Assembly: GCF_040807025.1 (NCBI RefSeq)
Contig: NC_090942.1
Coordinates: 82,069,987-82,133,986 of the forward strand
Source of the DNA: Struthio camelus
Lineage: Eukaryota > Chordata > Aves > Struthioniformes > Struthionidae
Length of the DNA stretch: 64,000 bases
Direction: 5' to 3'
Below are positions 62,935 to 64,000 of this stretch, piece by piece. The notes below the pieces were generated by a model. That model ran no database searches. It saw nothing but the letters and a program-made list of their open reading frames with translations, and was not told the DNA's origin. Each line of letters starts with the position of its first letter. Position 1 is the stretch's first letter. A program made the translations under genes and the position numbers.

Positions 62935-63965
62935 TCATGGGAGGGTCGGCTGAGCCAACCGCAGAGCATCCTGATGCTCTGGTCCCCACAGCACTCCATG
63001 CTACAGGAAAGGTTTGATGACGGTATAGGCGTCCCTGTCACTTCTGGGTTCACAATTAATGGCCAGAAGCAAATAACAAAGTTTGATGTGTGTCACTGGT
63101 AGCAATAACAATTAAAACCTAGTAATAACAACAATAGTAGTAATATACACCTAATAAATCAGTAACCATACATTGAACTCCCCACAGAACAGCGACAATT
63201 ACAGTATTTACACATATATACCTGAGCTCAAACCGGTAAGGGCAAAGGTACCAGTGGTTATGCTGGAAAGTTGGGGGGGCGAGGGGGGGGGAGAAGGGGG
63301 AAGGGACAAGCAGGCCACGCCTGGGGGCAGGAGGTGCCGCTTCAAGCCCCAGGGTTACTAAGTAGGCCACAGCATATGCTGCCGCTGTGCGCGCTCCAAA
63401 AGTAAGCAGGCCACAGCCGAGCCGGTGTGCCACTTCGGTTACTGCTTGGTGGGGGGGTATTCATGTGTCCGCCAGTGGGGGGTGGGAGGGGGAGGGGGAG
63501 GGATCTAGGCCTAGCTGCCTGACCCAGCGCCCCAAGTCCGGGGCATGGCAGCACTGGCTGCCTGCAGCCTGTCAGGGTGGAGATTTTCCCTCGGTCAGGG
63601 TTGGGGGGGGGGAGGGGAAGAGCCTTGAATAAAGGCTGCCTGGCATCTCCGAGCCTTGGAAAAGGCTGCTGTGGTGTCGTCTTCCCCAGCCTCTTCAGTG
63701 AGTTCAGCCGCCTTCTTCTGTCCTCTGTCATTGGTGGGGTCATGTGTGCCCCTTTTATACCCATCCCACTTTGGGACCGCAGGCAAGCGATTGGTCAAAT
63801 CCGTCTAGACCCCTGCTCTTAGTGGTCCCTTTTTGATCCCTAATTGTAGTGCGGACCTGTTTGCAGACAGCCATGTCGACTCGCCTTCCTTCTGGCATAT
63901 TCTGCTCGATTGACAGGTACGGGCACTTAGGGCACATGTTAGCCCTCCACCAATGATTTTAAATT
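62935..63965 (-). mobile_element. ERV/LTR-retroelement copy B: LTR with short internal stub, minus strand
   Basis: It is read leftwards from about 63965. The GC-rich segment opens with AAATCATTGGTGG, and has GACCAAT (CCAAT box) and then GGGTATAAAAGG (TATA, 63749-63762). Three copies of a GTGGCCTGCTTA-like motif follow (63401-63414, 63361-63372, 63307-63318). The same elements in the same order and at similar spacing form copy A at 8.87-9.56 kb, which supports one LTR family. Beyond the LTR, near 63030-63053, is an ACCCAGAAGTGAC stretch that might be a degraded primer-binding site. About 100 bp of putative leader sequence then ends near 62935. No gag, pol or env is visible. The insertion is antisense to MRPS35. 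Exact ends are uncertain. Confidence 0.7.
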
Positions 63966-64000
63966 GTAGAAGCAGGAGATTTCTGCAGGCTAACTGGGGT

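Larger units (their letters stand above)
61627..64000 (+). other. MRPS35 intron 5 (5' part, runs off the window)
   Basis: It begins GTAAGT. It is AT-rich to about 62930, with a 22-T tract at 62744-62765. The opposite-strand LTR then fills most of the remainder. No further MRPS35 exon is seen. Confidence 0.8.

Noticed and set aside
1..64000. tRNA, rRNA, CRISPR or bacterial-type features
   Set aside because: None was seen on inspection; the palindromes found are isolated and not part of spaced arrays.

Overview
This is vertebrate nuclear DNA, most probably from a bird. It is AT-rich, intron-dominated and gene-poor. It carries many CR1 (chicken-repeat-1 type) LINE fragments, including one avian-style 3' end at about 25.2-25.3 kb, and one CpG-island promoter. 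A crocodilian or turtle source cannot be formally excluded. Nothing looks bacterial: there are no operons, CRISPR arrays or prokaryotic IS elements. Almost all short ORFs are chance ORFs or decayed repeats.

Two protein-coding genes can be supported, arranged head to head. On the right, + strand, are the first five coding exons of MRPS35 (mitochondrial small-ribosomal-subunit protein mS35), from 55,873 to 61,626; the rest lies beyond the right edge. All exon phases close and the protein agrees with the vertebrate family from exon 3 on. On the left, - strand, are two coding exons of a KCNQ1-like (Kv7) potassium channel. Exon 1 (43,767-43,385) encodes the cytosolic N-terminus up to the start of S1. 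Exon 2 (12,727-12,637) is exactly 91 bp, as in KCNQ1, and encodes S1 and the S1-S2 loop. They are separated by a 30.7 kb intron. Later exons were not found and presumably lie left of the window.

The most interesting point is where the channel sits. In mammals MRPS35 lies beside PPFIBP1, ARNTL2 and PTHLH, whose paralogues PPFIBP2, ARNTL and PTH share chromosome arm 11p15 with KCNQ1. A KCNQ1-like gene next to MRPS35 therefore looks like a whole-genome-duplication sister of KCNQ1 that has no counterpart at the human locus.

The rest is repeat and non-coding DNA. CR1 fragments lie at about 2.55-4.11, 4.14-4.41, 4.64-5.04, 14.0-14.93, 19.22-19.40, 25.22-25.32, 33.55-33.92 (ancient), 46.7-46.83 and 59.62-61.38 kb. 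Two diverged copies of one GC-rich LTR family lie in opposite orientation (8.87-9.56 kb, +; 63.96-62.94 kb, -), each with CCAAT, TATA and three GTGGCCTGCTTA-like motifs. A 120-codon ORF at 28.26-28.63 kb ends in a retroelement-type chromodomain. A GC-rich, unclassified block spans 19.4-22.0 kb and contains an exact 42-bp tandem duplication. Several short, nearly perfect inverted repeats are scattered through the introns.
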